This document shows positions 56,322 through 64,000 of a stretch of 64,000 bases of DNA, one piece after another. The notes below the pieces were generated by a model. It ran no database searches. It saw only the letters and a list, made by a program, of their open reading frames with translations, and was not told the DNA's origin. Position 1 is the first letter of the stretch; each line of letters starts with the position of its first letter. The DNA comes from Brachybacterium endophyticum (GTDB lineage Bacteria; Actinomycetota; Actinomycetes; Actinomycetales; Dermabacteraceae). Made by a program: the position numbers and the translations under genes. Location of the stretch: the NCBI RefSeq assembly GCF_003130585.1, contig NZ_QFKX01000008.1:1-64000 (forward strand). Reading direction: 5' to 3'.

Positions 56322-57206
56322 TCAGGCAGCGGCGTCCAGCACCTCACGCAGGCGTCGGGCGAAGGCCTCGGGCTCGCCCGGGTTCAGGGGATTCCCGCGC
56401 ATGAAGCCGCCGTGGTCCCCGGGGAAGACGACTGCCTCGGACCCGAGCAGATCGGCGGTCGCGCGCGTGGTGCGGGCAGTGATGGTGTCGCCGCTGCCCT
56501 CCCCCACGGCGAGGACGATCCGGCTGGTCGTAGTCGGCAGAGCCCGCAGCGCCTCGACGTCCGGCTGGTACTCGGAGACGGCCCTGCTGCTGCCGGAGAG
56601 CAGCGGATCCTCGCGCCGTCCATCGTCCTCGGCCGGCATCCCGAAGCGGGACGGGTCCGGCGGCGCGGCGGCGAGGAATTCCTCGGTGAAGGGGCCCTGC
56701 CACGTGACCATCCCCAGGAACGCGGCCATGCCCGCTCCCCATCCACGGTCGTGGTACGCGGCCGTGACGGCGTGGTCGGCCCGTGCGGCGAGGTCCGCGT
56801 CGGGCAGCACGTTCCGCAGCGGCGGTTCGTGGGCGACCAGCACGTTGACGTCGTCGGGGTGGGCGGCGATCAGCGCGAGCCCGGTGACCGCGCCGCCGCT
56901 GCTGCCGAAGACATCGACGGGGCCGCCCAGTTCCGAGATCAGCCGGTGGAGGTCCTCGGCCTGCACACGTGGATCGTTCTCGCGGCTCCCGTCGCGCCGT
57001 GTGCTCGCTCCGAGCCCGCGGGGATCGTAGGAGACCACCGTCCGATCGGGGAACTGCTCGGCGAGGTCCGTGAAGCCCTCCGAGGTCATCGGCTGCCCGA
57101 TCATCAGAAGCGTGGGAACGTCGCCGGTCGGCGGCAGCGGGCCCCGGATGGTGTACGCGATGTCCGCGTCAGCCAGGGCGAGGGTGCGGTTCTCGGTGGT
57201 GACCAT
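56322..57206 (-). CDS. Alpha/beta hydrolase
   Basis: A 294-residue alpha/beta-hydrolase fold protein. The nucleophile elbow is DVFGSSGGAVTGLAL with Ser near residue 103, and the oxyanion region LLMIGQPMTSEGF precedes it. SYDPRGLGAS is a common motif in this group. The C-terminal GDHGGFMRGNP holds the likely catalytic His. No signal peptide is evident. AGGAGG lies before the ATG. The substrate is unknown. Related palindromes lie on both sides of the gene, which is unusual for its neighbourhood. Confidence 0.85.
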   Translation of the reverse strand: MVTTENRTLALADADIAYTIRGPLPPTGDVPTLLMIGQPMTSEGFTDLAEQFPDRTVVSYDPRGLGASTRRDGSRENDPRVQAEDLHRLISELGGPVDVFGSSGGAVTGLALIAAHPDDVNVLVAHEPPLRNVLPDADLAARADHAVTAAYHDRGWGAGMAAFLGMVTWQGPFTEEFLAAAPPDPSRFGMPAEDDGRREDPLLSGSSRAVSEYQPDVEALRALPTTTSRIVLAVGEGSGDTITARTTRATADLLGSEAVVFPGDHGGFMRGNPLNPGEPEAFARRLREVLDAAA

Positions 57207-57382
57207 CGGTGTCCTCCTGAGGGAGCAGGTCCGCCGTCGCCACCAGTATCCGCCGGCCTCGCGAGAGGGGGACGACTTCCTGACGAGAAGGACCACGCCG
57301 GACGGACCCACCGCGGTCCGCATCGGGCGAAGGCTCTGTCGCCTTGCCCCATACCCCACGCCTCGGGCCTCGCGCCTCGTAT

Positions 57383-57422
57383 CCCGTGCCCCGTGCCCCG
57401 GCCCGTGCCCCGGCCCAGGCCC
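57383..57422. repeat. Short GC-rich imperfect tandem repeats
   Basis: CCCGTGCCCCG-like units of about 11 bases recur several times in this stretch. This looks like slippage-prone simple sequence. Confidence 0.4.
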
Positions 57423-57434
57423 TTACCCAGGCCG

Positions 57435-57492
57435 TCTATATGAGAGTTCCGAGCCCAGAATCGCTGTTCTTGACTCGGAACTGTCATTTAGA
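57435..57492. repeat. Imperfect palindrome (copy 2 of the repeat family)
   Basis: Arms 57435-57460 and 57467-57492 pair at 22 of 26 positions around a six-base loop. The left arm CTATATGAGAGTTCCGAGCC matches copy 1 at 22 of 26 aligned bases. It follows the end of the exonuclease III gene and lies upstream of the hydrolase. Confidence 0.7.
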
Positions 57493-57556
57493 AGGGGTTC
57501 CGCCGCGGGCCGTGACGACGCCGCCACCGTCCCGGCCGACGCCTTCCCCTCCCTCG

Positions 57557-58423
57557 TCAGCTGTAGCTGATCACGAGCGGAGCGTGGTCCGACCAGCGGG
57601 TGTCGTAGCTGGGGGCCCGGTCGACCGTCGCGCTCGTCGCGCGGGTGGCGAGGTCGGGGTCCGCGAGCTGGTAGTCGATCCTCCAGCCGGAGTCGTTGTC
57701 GAAGGCCTTCCCGCGCTGCGACCACCAGGTGTACGGGCCGGGGCCCTCGCCGACGAGGCGGCGCTGCACGTCGACCCACTCGGCCCCCTCACCGGTGCCG
57801 CCGCCCTCGGCGCGCACAGTGGGCCCGTCGGTGCCGACCAGGCGGTCGAGGTAGGCACGCTCCTCGGGGAGGAAGCCGGCGGACTTCAGATTGCCCTTCC
57901 AGTTCTTGATGTCCCATTCGGTGTGGGCCACGTTGAGGTCGCCGGTGAGCACCACGTGGCGACCGTCGGCCCGCAGATCGGCCAGACGCTGCATCATCAC
58001 GTCGAGGAACGCGTACTTGTCGGTCATCGTCTGCGGCTTCTCGGTGTTGCCGGAGTGCATGTAGCAGGAGATCACCGTCAGAGCGCGGCCGTCCCCGAGG
58101 GGCTCGGACAGGTCCGCCTCGAGCCAGCGCCCGGTGTGGGTGGGCTCGGTGAGGCCGGGGAGCCCGGATCGCACGCCGTCGAGGTCGATCGACGGCACGC
58201 TCGTGCGGGCGGCGATCGCCACGCCGGCCCGGCCCTTCAGCTCGGAGGGCAAGCCCACGATGCGCCAGTCCTCCCCCACGAGATCCGCGAGGAGCTCCTC
58301 AGGAGCGCGCACCTCCTGGAGGGTGATGACGTCGGCAGGGGTGGCAGCGAGCCAGTCGGCCATTCCCTTGCGGGCGGCGGCGCGCAGGCCGTTCACGTTG
58401 ACGGTGGCGAGGGTGAAAGTCAT
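57557..58423 (-). CDS. xth: Exodeoxyribonuclease III
   Basis: A 288-residue exonuclease/AP endonuclease of the EEP fold that cuts abasic sites and trims 3' ends. VNVNGLRAAARKG, LQEVRA (metal Glu), TGDLNVAHTEWDIKNWKGN (in part) and the catalytic SDHAPLV are intact. It is probably leaderless, with a -10-like box seven bases before its ATG. It is followed by a palindrome that could serve as terminator. Confidence 0.93.
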   Translation of the reverse strand: MTFTLATVNVNGLRAAARKGMADWLAATPADVITLQEVRAPEELLADLVGEDWRIVGLPSELKGRAGVAIAARTSVPSIDLDGVRSGLPGLTEPTHTGRWLEADLSEPLGDGRALTVISCYMHSGNTEKPQTMTDKYAFLDVMMQRLADLRADGRHVVLTGDLNVAHTEWDIKNWKGNLKSAGFLPEERAYLDRLVGTDGPTVRAEGGGTGEGAEWVDVQRRLVGEGPGPYTWWSQRGKAFDNDSGWRIDYQLADPDLATRATSATVDRAPSYDTRWSDHAPLVISYS

Positions 58424-58430
58424 GCCCGCC

Positions 58431-58436
58431 AGTATT
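58431..58436 (-). promoter_or_regulatory. Possible -10 box of a leaderless xth transcript
   Basis: Minus-strand AATACT ends seven bases before the ATG at 58423, with no ribosome site. Confidence 0.4.
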
Positions 58437-58472
58437 CCAGTCGGGGACGACACGGCGCGCCGCCCGCTCCGC

Positions 58473-59372
58473 TCAGCCCTGCGGCGCGATCCCCGCGGCG
58501 CGCTCGGCCGCCTCGACGACGTTGGTCATGAGCAGTGCGACGGTCATCGGCCCGACCCCGCCGGGGTTCGGCGAGAGGTGGCCGGCGGTCTCCTCGACGC
58601 CGGGGGCGACGTCGCCGTACACCTTGTACTTGCCGGTCTCGGGGATCTTCTCGCCGCGGGTGACGCCCACGTCGAGCACGGCAGCGCCCGGCTTCACGTC
58701 CTCGGGTCGCACCAGGTGCTTGACCCCGGCGGCGGCCACGATGACGTCGGCCCGGCGCAGGTGGGAGGCGAGGTCGACGGTCCCGGTGTGGGTGAGGGTG
58801 ACGGTCGCGTTGAGCTCGCGGCGGGTCAGGATCAGACCGATCGAGCGGCCGATGGTCACGCCGCGGCCGACGACCACGACGTGCTTGCCCTTGAGGTCGA
58901 CGTCGTGGCGCAGCAGCAGCTCGATGGCGGCGCGCGGCGTGCAGGGCAGCGGGGAGGTGATGGGGCCGTTGACGTTCAGGACGAGGCGTCCGAGGTTGGT
59001 CGGGTGGAGGCCGTCGGCGTCCTTGTCGGGGTCGATGCGCTCGAGGATGGCGTCGGTGTCCAGGTGCTTCGGCAGCGGCAGCTGCACGATGTAGCCGTGG
59101 CACTCGGGGTCGGCGTTGAGGCGGTCGACGACCTCCTCGACCTCCTCCTGCGTCGCGGTGGCCGGCAGCTCGATCTGGATCGAGTTCATGCCGATCGACT
59201 CGGAACGGCGGTGCTTCATCCCCACATACAACGCCGATCCGGGGTCGTCTCCGACCAGGACGGTGGCGATCCCGGGGGTGATGCCGCGCTCCTTGAGCGC
59301 TGCGACGCGCTCGGAGAGCTCCTGGGTGATCTGCTTGGCCGTGGCGCGGCCGTCGAGCTTCTGTGCGGTCAT
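58473..59372 (-). CDS. folD: Methylenetetrahydrofolate dehydrogenase / methenyltetrahydrofolate cyclohydrolase
   Basis: A 299-residue bifunctional folate enzyme. [16 protein letters not shown] contains the catalytic Lys, and [15 protein letters not shown] and [12 protein letters not shown] form the active site. [17 protein letters not shown] is the NADP-binding loop. It interconverts 5,10-methylene- and 10-formyl-THF. glyA, which feeds methylene-THF, is directly upstream on the same strand but separated by a hairpin, so expression may be only partly linked. AAGGAGT-like sequence (ggagttc) precedes the ATG. Confidence 0.94.
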   Translation of the reverse strand: MTAQKLDGRATAKQITQELSERVAALKERGITPGIATVLVGDDPGSALYVGMKHRRSESIGMNSIQIELPATATQEEVEEVVDRLNADPECHGYIVQLPLPKHLDTDAILERIDPDKDADGLHPTNLGRLVLNVNGPITSPLPCTPRAAIELLLRHDVDLKGKHVVVVGRGVTIGRSIGLILTRRELNATVTLTHTGTVDLASHLRRADVIVAAAGVKHLVRPEDVKPGAAVLDVGVTRGEKIPETGKYKVYGDVAPGVEETAGHLSPNPGGVGPMTVALLMTNVVEAAERAAGIAPQG

Positions 59373-59425
59373 GGGAACTCCTTGCTGCGGGCGGGGCCCG
59401 GGCGACGGATCGGGTGCGGCCGAAC

Positions 59426-59465
59426 GGACGGGGCGCCCGCGGCGTGGTGCCGCGGGCGCCCGTCC
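59426..59465 (-). terminator. Strong hairpin after glyA
   Basis: A 13-base stem (59431-59443 with 59449-59461) around GTGGT continues after a one-base bulge with GGAC/GTCC (59426-59429 with 59462-59465). It begins six bases after the glyA stop and lacks a T-run. It should end or reduce transcription from glyA into folD. Confidence 0.6.
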
Positions 59466-59470
59466 CGTTC

Positions 59471-60739
59471 TCAGTACTGCTGCAGGCCCGCGTACAGGGG
59501 CTTCTTCTCGGCGAGCGCACGGGTGCGGGAGCGCAGCGCCTCGACGTCCGGGGAGTCCTGGAGGGCCAGGGCGATGACGTCGGCGATCTCGGTGAACTCG
59601 TCGGCGCCGAAGCCGCGGGTGGCCAGCGCGGGAGTGCCGATGCGCAGGCCCGAGGTGACGCGCGGAGGCCGCGGGTCGTTGGGCACGGCGTTGCGGTTCA
59701 CGGTGATGCCGACCTCGTGGAGGCGGTCCTCGGCCTGCTGGCCGTCGAGCTCGGAGTCCACGAGGTCCACGAGGACGAGGTGCACGTCGGTGCCGCCGGA
59801 GAGGACCTTGACGCCGGCCGCGGCGGCATCGGTGGCCTGCAGACGATCGGCGAGGATCTGCGCGCCCTCGAGGGTGCGCCGCTGACGGTCCACGAAGTCC
59901 TCGCCCGCCGCGATCTTCAGTGCGACGGCCTTGGCCGCGATCACGTGCATGAGCGGTCCGCCCTGCTGACCGGGGAAGACCGCGGAGTCGATCTTCTTCG
60001 CCCAGTCCTGGGTGGACAGGATCATGCCGGAGCGGGGACCGCCGATGGTCTTGTGGATCGTGGTGGAGGTGACGTCGGCATACGGCACGGGGCTGGGGTG
60101 CAGGCCGGCCGCGACCAGGCCCGCGAAGTGGGCCATGTCCACCCACAGGGAGGCCCCGACCTCGTCGGCGATCGAGCGGAACGCCTCGAAGTCGAGCTGA
60201 CGGGGGTAGGCCGACCAGCCCGCGCAGATCACCTTCGGGTGGGTCTGCAGGGCCAGCTCGCGGACCTTGTCCATGTCGATGCGACCGGTGGCGGGATCCA
60301 GCTCGTAGGCGGCGATGTCGTACAGGCGCCCCGAGAAGTTGATCTTCATGCCGTGGGTGAGGTGGCCGCCGTGCGCCAGCGACAGGCCCATCAGCGTGTC
60401 GCCCGCGCGGGCGAGCGCATGCATGACCGAAGCGTTCGCGGTCGCCCCCGAGTGCGGCTGCACGTTCGCGTGGTCCGCGCCGAACAGGCTCTTCGCCCGC
60501 TCGATCGCGATCTCCTCGGCGACGTCGACCTCCTCGCAGCCGCCGTAGTAGCGCCGTCCGGGGTACCCCTCGGCGTACTTGTTGGTCAGCACCGACCCCT
60601 GTGCCTCCAGGACGGCCCGGGGCACGAAGTTCTCCGAGGCGATCATCTCGAGGGTACCGCGCTGGCGGTCGAGCTCGCGGTCCAGGACCCGTGCGATGTC
60701 GGGGTCGAGGTCGGCGATGGACTGGTCGAGGACGTTCAC
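59471..60739 (-). CDS. glyA: Serine hydroxymethyltransferase
   Basis: A 422-residue PLP enzyme that turns serine and THF into glycine and methylene-THF. [19 protein letters not shown] (in part), [18 protein letters not shown] (in part), HGGHLTHG and the PLP-Lys motif [15 protein letters not shown] are complete. AGGAGG lies before the GTG start at 60739. A TAGGAT box about 100 bases upstream is a likely promoter. folD follows beyond a hairpin. Confidence 0.96.
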   Translation of the reverse strand: MNVLDQSIADLDPDIARVLDRELDRQRGTLEMIASENFVPRAVLEAQGSVLTNKYAEGYPGRRYYGGCEEVDVAEEIAIERAKSLFGADHANVQPHSGATANASVMHALARAGDTLMGLSLAHGGHLTHGMKINFSGRLYDIAAYELDPATGRIDMDKVRELALQTHPKVICAGWSAYPRQLDFEAFRSIADEVGASLWVDMAHFAGLVAAGLHPSPVPYADVTSTTIHKTIGGPRSGMILSTQDWAKKIDSAVFPGQQGGPLMHVIAAKAVALKIAAGEDFVDRQRRTLEGAQILADRLQATDAAAAGVKVLSGGTDVHLVLVDLVDSELDGQQAEDRLHEVGITVNRNAVPNDPRPPRVTSGLRIGTPALATRGFGADEFTEIADVIALALQDSPDVEALRSRTRALAEKKPLYAGLQQY

Positions 60740-60839
60740 GGGGCCTCCTGGGTGGTGCCGCACGGGTGGGCGGCACGGGGTCGCGGGGTTGCGGTGCGGG
60801 TCCCGGCCGGGCGCCGCGCGCTCCCGGGTCCACGCGGCC

Positions 60840-60870
60840 ATCCTAGGCGGGCGCGCCCCGCGACGGTCAG
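60840..60870 (-). promoter_or_regulatory. Possible glyA promoter
   Basis: On the minus strand CTGACC (60865-60870) and TAGGAT (60840-60845) are 19 bases apart. They overlap the end of murB, leaving a leader of about 95 bases before glyA. The wide spacer makes this moderate at best. Confidence 0.4.
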
Positions 60871-62042
60871 ATGTCCACGCCCCAGCGCACCGGCTCCGGT
60901 TCGAGCCGCACGCCGAAGCTCTTCTCGACCCCGTCGCGCACGGCCCGCGCCAGCTCGGCGAGGTCGTCCGCACTGGCGTCACCGCGGTTGGTCAGTGCCA
61001 GCGAGTGCTTGGTGGACAGGCTCGCGCGGGGGCCGACGGAGAACCCCTTGTCGAAGCCCGCGTGGCTGATCAGCCAGGCGGCGCTGGACTTGACCAGGCC
61101 CTCTCCGGCGGGGAAGCGCGGGGCGTCGTCGGGCAGCTGCTGGGCCTGCTCGATGGGGAGGATCGGGTTGGTGAAGAAGCTGCCCGCGCTCCAGGTGTCA
61201 TGGTCGGAGGGATCCAGGACCATGCCCTTGGAGGCGCGGATCTCCAGCACCGCCTGACGCACCCGTGCCATCGGGACCCGCTCCCCCACCTCGACGCCCA
61301 GGTACTGGGCGAGCTGACCGTAGCGGATGGGCTCGGACATCTCCCCCACGCGGTGCTGGAAGGACACCGAGAGCACCACGTAGCGGCCCGTCGGCGACGG
61401 GGCGGCTCCCTGGTAGCGGGTGCGCTTGAACAGGCTGTCGCGGTATCCGAACTCGCAGTCGGCCGCGTAGAAGGTGCGCACGGCCCCCTTCTCGCGGTCC
61501 CAGGTGCGTACCCGCGTGATCGTGGCGGAGACCTCCTGGCCGTAGGCACCGACGTTCTGGATCGGTGTCGCGCCCACGCTGCCGGGGATGCCCGACAGCG
61601 CCTCGATGCCGATCATCTCGCGCGCCACCGCATAGGCGACCGCGCGGTCCCAGCTGACGCCTGCGAAGTACTCGGCGGTCGCGCCTCCGCAGCTGGCGTC
61701 GAGGGGCGTCAGGTCGACGTCCCCGGCCGACGAGGGCCCCGCAGGGGACTCTCCCACGGCCTCCGCCGTGGTCACCGACGGGGTCGCGGGCGTGCCGGCG
61801 CCGTCGACGTCACAGGTCGCGTCGAGGACCGGGGCGTCGCCGGGGTCGGTCATCAGCACCACGGTGCCCTCGAACGGCTGATCGGAGGGCAGGAAGTTCG
61901 AGCCTCCTCCGAGCACGAGGAGCGGCCGGCCCGCTTCGTCGGCTGCTCGGATCGCCTCGATAGCCTGCTGCTCCTCGCGCGCGACGACGAGGTCCTGGAT
62001 CGCTCCGCCGACCCGCAGCGTGGTGAGCTCTGCGAGCTTCAC
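60867..62042 (-). CDS. murB: UDP-N-acetylenolpyruvoylglucosamine reductase
   Basis: A 391-residue FAD/NADPH enzyme that reduces UDP-GlcNAc-enolpyruvate to UDP-MurNAc for peptidoglycan. TTLRVGG and VLGGGSNFL bind [27 protein letters not shown] (in parts) carries the conserved Arg/Tyr region, and SAGSFFTNP holds the proton-donor Ser. An Ala/Gly/Pro/Thr-rich insert of about 40 residues near 90-130 makes it longer than usual. The GTG start overlaps the MaoC gene stop (GTGA). Confidence 0.93.
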   Translation of the reverse strand: MKLAELTTLRVGGAIQDLVVAREEQQAIEAIRAADEAGRPLLVLGGGSNFLPSDQPFEGTVVLMTDPGDAPVLDATCDVDGAGTPATPSVTTAEAVGESPAGPSSAGDVDLTPLDASCGGATAEYFAGVSWDRAVAYAVAREMIGIEALSGIPGSVGATPIQNVGAYGQEVSATITRVRTWDREKGAVRTFYAADCEFGYRDSLFKRTRYQGAAPSPTGRYVVLSVSFQHRVGEMSEPIRYGQLAQYLGVEVGERVPMARVRQAVLEIRASKGMVLDPSDHDTWSAGSFFTNPILPIEQAQQLPDDAPRFPAGEGLVKSSAAWLISHAGFDKGFSVGPRASLSTKHSLALTNRGDASADDLAELARAVRDGVEKSFGVRLEPEPVRWGVDI

Positions 62043-62542
62043 GCGGCATCTCCGCCCGACGTGGCCGACGGCGACGTCGAGGCCGCACCGACCTGCTCCC
62101 CGTCGGGCACCCCGGTGTCCAGCGCGACGCTGGCACGGGCCCGGCCGAGCACCTTGGTGCCGGCGGCCTCGGCGGTCACGTCGAGCTCGGCGGTGCCTGC
62201 CTCGGCGTCGAGCGCACGCACGGTGACCACGATGCTCAGCGTCGTGGCCTCGAGGGCGGGCACCGGGACGGGCTTGGTGAAGCGCGTCGAGCACGCGTGC
62301 ACGGCGGCGGGATCGCCGACGGCGTCCACGACCGCGCTCATCGCCGTTCCCAGCGTGAGCATCCCGTGGGCGATGACGCCGGGCAGGCCCACCTGCTCGG
62401 CGAAGGCGTCGTTGTAGTGGATGGGGTTGAAGTCACCGGAGGCTCCCGCGTACCGCACGAGGCTGTCGCGGGAGATCGGGTACTCGCGCCGGGCCAGCTC
62501 CTGGCCCTTCTCGAGATCCGTGAGGCGGAGGCTGCTGGTCAT
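62039..62542 (-). CDS. MaoC-like hydratase/dehydratase (HadB-like)
   Basis: A 167-residue hotdog-fold protein. YAGASGDFNPIHYNDAFAEQVG (in part) holds the Asp-x-Asn-x-x-His catalytic set, and GVIAHGMLTLG follows. It resembles HadB, the catalytic subunit of mycobacterial (3R)-hydroxyacyl-ACP dehydratase. The ATG at 62542 is chosen over a GTG at 62563 because AAGGAG lies eight bases before it. C-terminal residues 150-167 are Ser/Ala/Gly-rich. It neighbours its likely partner, the HadA-like gene, and overlaps murB. Confidence 0.85.
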   Translation of the reverse strand: MTSSLRLTDLEKGQELARREYPISRDSLVRYAGASGDFNPIHYNDAFAEQVGLPGVIAHGMLTLGTAMSAVVDAVGDPAAVHACSTRFTKPVPVPALEATTLSIVVTVRALDAEAGTAELDVTAEAAGTKVLGRARASVALDTGVPDGEQVGAASTSPSATSGGDAA

Positions 62543-62550
62543 CTGGAGGT

Positions 62551-62556
62551 CTCCTT
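62551..62556 (-). promoter_or_regulatory. Ribosome-binding site deciding the HadB-like start
   Basis: Minus-strand AAGGAG, eight bases before the ATG at 62542. It would be coding sequence if the GTG at 62563 were used. Confidence 0.6.
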
Positions 62557-62559
62557 CGC

Positions 62560-63009
62560 TCACTCGCCGCGCACGACGATGACGGAGCGGACGGCGGCGA
62601 CGCTCTGTCCTGCCTCGTCCGCGACGTCCACTCGGGTGGTGATCATGGTGTGGCCGCCGGCCGCGCGGATGGACTCGACGGTGAGGGTGGGGACCAGGCG
62701 GTCGCCCGCGACGACGGGCCGGTGCAGCTCGAAGCCCTCCTCACCGTGGACCACGCGTGAGAAGTCGATGCCCGCGGCGGGGTCCTCGATGTAGGCCGCC
62801 TCGGTCGACTGGGCGAGGGAGACCAGGAAGGTCGGAGGGGCGACGAGACCGGCGTGACCGGCTGCCCGGGCCGCGGTCTCATCGGTGTGCACGGCGTCCG
62901 TGGCACCGGTGGCACGCGCGAACTCGGCGATCTTCGCGCCCGAGACGACGTGGACGGGGCCGCTGGGATAGGTGCGACCGGCGAAGGCCGGATCCGGCGT
63001 GGGACTCAT
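62560..63009 (-). CDS. MaoC-like N-terminal dehydratase domain protein (HadA-like)
   Basis: A 149-residue hotdog-fold protein like HadA/HadC. FARATGATDAVHTDETAARAAGHAG (in parts), PPTFLVSL and VVHGEEGFELHRPVVAGD are recognisable. The catalytic His/Asn set is absent, so it is probably the substrate-binding partner of the next gene. Mycobacteria use these proteins for long-chain fatty acid and mycolate synthesis. AGGAG precedes the ATG. Confidence 0.8.
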   Translation of the reverse strand: MSPTPDPAFAGRTYPSGPVHVVSGAKIAEFARATGATDAVHTDETAARAAGHAGLVAPPTFLVSLAQSTEAAYIEDPAAGIDFSRVVHGEEGFELHRPVVAGDRLVPTLTVESIRAAGGHTMITTRVDVADEAGQSVAAVRSVIVVRGE

Positions 63010-63167
63010 CTAGGCTCTCCTGGACTGCGGGGCGGGTCGACGACGTGGCGATCGGCTCTCGGAGCGATTCGCGACGGTCTCCATCCTGCCACCTCCGGCC
63101 TGCGACCTCGGCCGCCGCCGCGCACCGGCCGTGACACGTCGGGACCCCGCAGGCGCCCCCACAGACG

Positions 63168-63202
63168 ACGAGAGCCACCCGGGTTACCCGGGTGGCTCTC
63201 GT
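63168..63202. terminator. Long perfect hairpin after rpmG
   Basis: Arms 63168-63184 and 63186-63202 are 17-base exact complements around a single base. Read on the minus strand it starts 28 bases after the rpmG stop, so it should end the tRNA-rpmG transcript. Confidence 0.7.
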
Positions 63203-63229
63203 GGAAGCGTGCGTTCGCGCGCGGACCGT

Positions 63230-63400
63230 TCAGCGGGTCTCGCGGTGAGCGGTCTGCTTGTTGCAGGTGGGGCAGAACTTTGCCAGCTCGAGACGGTCGG
63301 GGGTGTTCCGACGGTTCTTCTTGGTGATGTAGTTCCGCGCCTTGCACTCGGTGCAGGCCATGGTGATCTTGGGACGCACGTCCGAGCTCTTGCTCGCCAT
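63230..63400 (-). CDS. rpmG: 50S ribosomal protein L33
   Basis: A 56-residue ribosomal protein. [20 protein letters not shown] opens it (in part), and [20 protein letters not shown] and [15 protein letters not shown] follow. CTEC and CPTC form the four-cysteine zinc site, so this is the zinc-containing (C+) form, usually made when zinc is plentiful. A ribosome site AGAAAGAGG precedes the ATG. It lies downstream of three tRNA genes, a common actinobacterial order. Confidence 0.96.
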   Translation of the reverse strand: MASKSSDVRPKITMACTECKARNYITKKNRRNTPDRLELAKFCPTCNKQTAHRETR

Positions 63401-63487
63401 GGTTCGCCTCTTTCTCCAAGGCGCGTCGTCCGCGCCACGTGGTCCCCGCGAAGGGGGCTGCGTTCGTGCACTCCGGCGGGGCCGGCG

Positions 63488-63564
63488 TGGTACCGAGGGC
63501 GGGGATCGAACCCGCGACCTCACGATTATGAGTCGTGCGCTCTGACCGTCTGAGCTACCCCGGC
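63488..63564 (-). tRNA. tRNA-Met (CAT)
   Basis: Cloverleaf with anticodon loop CTCATAA (anticodon CAT), a T-arm with GTTCGAT and an acceptor stem starting GCCGGGG. CCA is encoded at 63488-63490. The first acceptor pair is G-U rather than the C-A mismatch of initiators, so this is probably elongator tRNA-Met. Confidence 0.92.
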
Positions 63565-63617
63565 GCGATCGATGGAACGGCCCGATCTCTGCTGAGACCG
63601 GGCCGACCAACCATCAG

Positions 63618-63690
63618 AGCCCTGAAAGGGAATCGAACCCTTGACCTTCTCCTTACCATGGAGATGCTCTGCCGACTGAGCTATCAGGGC
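63618..63690 (-). tRNA. tRNA-Thr (GGT)
   Basis: A 73-base cloverleaf with acceptor GCCCTGA/TCAGGGC, anticodon loop ATGGTAA (anticodon GGT) and T-loop TTCGATT. CCA is not encoded. Confidence 0.93.
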
Positions 63691-63779
63691 AAGCCCCGAG
63701 AACATTACCGGCGGCCCCGCAGGGCGGCAAACCGCTGGTCGAACTCGGTGCCTGGGATCACACGGGGTGATCCTCGGCG

Positions 63780-63861
63780 TGGCAGGTGAGGGATTCGAAC
63801 CCCCGAAGGCAATGCCAGCTGATTTACAGTCAGATCCCTTTGGCCGCTTGGGTAACCTGCC
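63780..63861 (-). tRNA. tRNA-Tyr (GTA)
   Basis: An 82-base class II tRNA with a long variable arm (about 63798-63812), acceptor GGCAGGT/ACCTGCC and anticodon loop CTGTAAA (anticodon GTA). CCA is not encoded. Confidence 0.93.
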
Positions 63862-63918
63862 GAGTCCTGCCCGCTCGCTCCGAAGTCCTGGGACCCCGTC
63901 CGCTCGCGGACCTGAACT

Positions 63919-63948
63919 AGCATACTGGGCGCGCATCAGCAGGGCCAA
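63919..63948 (-). promoter_or_regulatory. Promoter of the tRNA-Tyr-Thr-Met-rpmG unit
   Basis: On the minus strand TTGGCC (63943-63948) and TATGCT (63919-63924) are 18 bases apart. They lie about 58 bases before the mature tRNA-Tyr 5' end. Confidence 0.55.
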
Positions 63949-63971
63949 CTCGATCGGCCTCCTGAGCGCAT

Positions 63972-63989
63972 GACGCTGCTCACAGCGTC
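63972..63989. terminator. Small perfect hairpin at the right edge
   Basis: Seven-base arms (63972-63978, 63983-63989) with a four-base loop. It may end a gene lying just outside the window; no coding sequence is seen after 63949. Confidence 0.3.
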
Positions 63990-64000
63990 CTGACCAGCAC

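Larger units (their letters stand above)
57207..57556. other. 350-base non-coding gap between hydrolase and exonuclease III
   Basis: No credible gene is seen. Its right part holds a run of CCGTGCCCC/GGCCC repeats (about 57383-57422) and the second palindrome (57435-57492). The left end contains the ribosome site of the hydrolase. A promoter for the hydrolase is expected near 57240-57300 on the minus strand, but no box is convincing. Confidence 0.5.

Noticed and set aside
60740-60866. A glycine or tetrahydrofolate riboswitch before glyA
   Set aside because: The gap is GC-rich, and I could not find the conserved cores of either class. A covariance-model search would be needed to claim one.
63862-64000. 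A gene fragment at the right edge
   Set aside because: No frame shows protein-like sequence. The region is explained by the tRNA promoter and a small hairpin.

Overview
The window is one stretch of a very GC-rich genome, with dense, mostly overlapping genes (ATGA/GTGA stop-start joins), acyl-CoA carboxylase subunits of the actinobacterial type (AccD, AccE, a fused biotin carboxylase/BCCP subunit), a class III cyclase, and the tRNA-rpmG-HadA/HadB-like-murB order known from Actinobacteria. The best guess is a Micrococcales actinobacterium, with Dermabacteraceae/Brachybacterium as a plausible home; the genus is inferred from general similarity only. No rRNA, CRISPR array, insertion sequence or prophage was seen.

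Region 1 (1-19.3 kb) is a cell-wall or surface glycopolymer cluster. It holds an LCP-type ligase, a polyprenyl-type GT2, a DUF2304 protein, a large multi-span membrane protein, six further glycosyltransferases (four GT4-type, one GT2, one divergent), an ABC flippase-type exporter, and five sugar-nucleotide enzymes. These five match the WbpA/B/E/D/I set that makes UDP-2,3-diacetamido-2,3-dideoxymannuronic acid. At the left edge a short DUF58-like tail runs into the LCP frame without a visible stop or start codon.

Region 2 (19.4-32 kb) is core metabolism: purE-purK, a two-component system, a class III nucleotide cyclase, biotin ligase (birA) facing accD-accE, a DUF885 peptidase-like protein, a Maf protein and the biotinylated carboxylase subunit.

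Region 3 (32-49.7 kb) is dominated by nucleoside uptake and breakdown: a BMP-type lipoprotein with its ABC transporter, cytidine deaminase, thymidine phosphorylase, purine nucleoside phosphorylase, a phosphohexomutase-family enzyme that may act as phosphopentomutase, deoC, and a uridine kinase-like/Nudix fusion. A non-canonical Nramp-like transporter with a FadR-type regulator, a DHFR-like protein and an SDR are inserted in it.

Region 4 (50-64 kb) carries an M20 amidohydrolase, manC, the sdhCDAB operon, an alpha/beta hydrolase flanked by two related palindromes, exonuclease III, folD, glyA, murB, two MaoC-like dehydratase genes, rpmG and three tRNAs (Met, Thr, Tyr). Several genes have a TANNNT-like box ending 6-8 bases before the start codon and no Shine-Dalgarno, which suggests leaderless transcripts.
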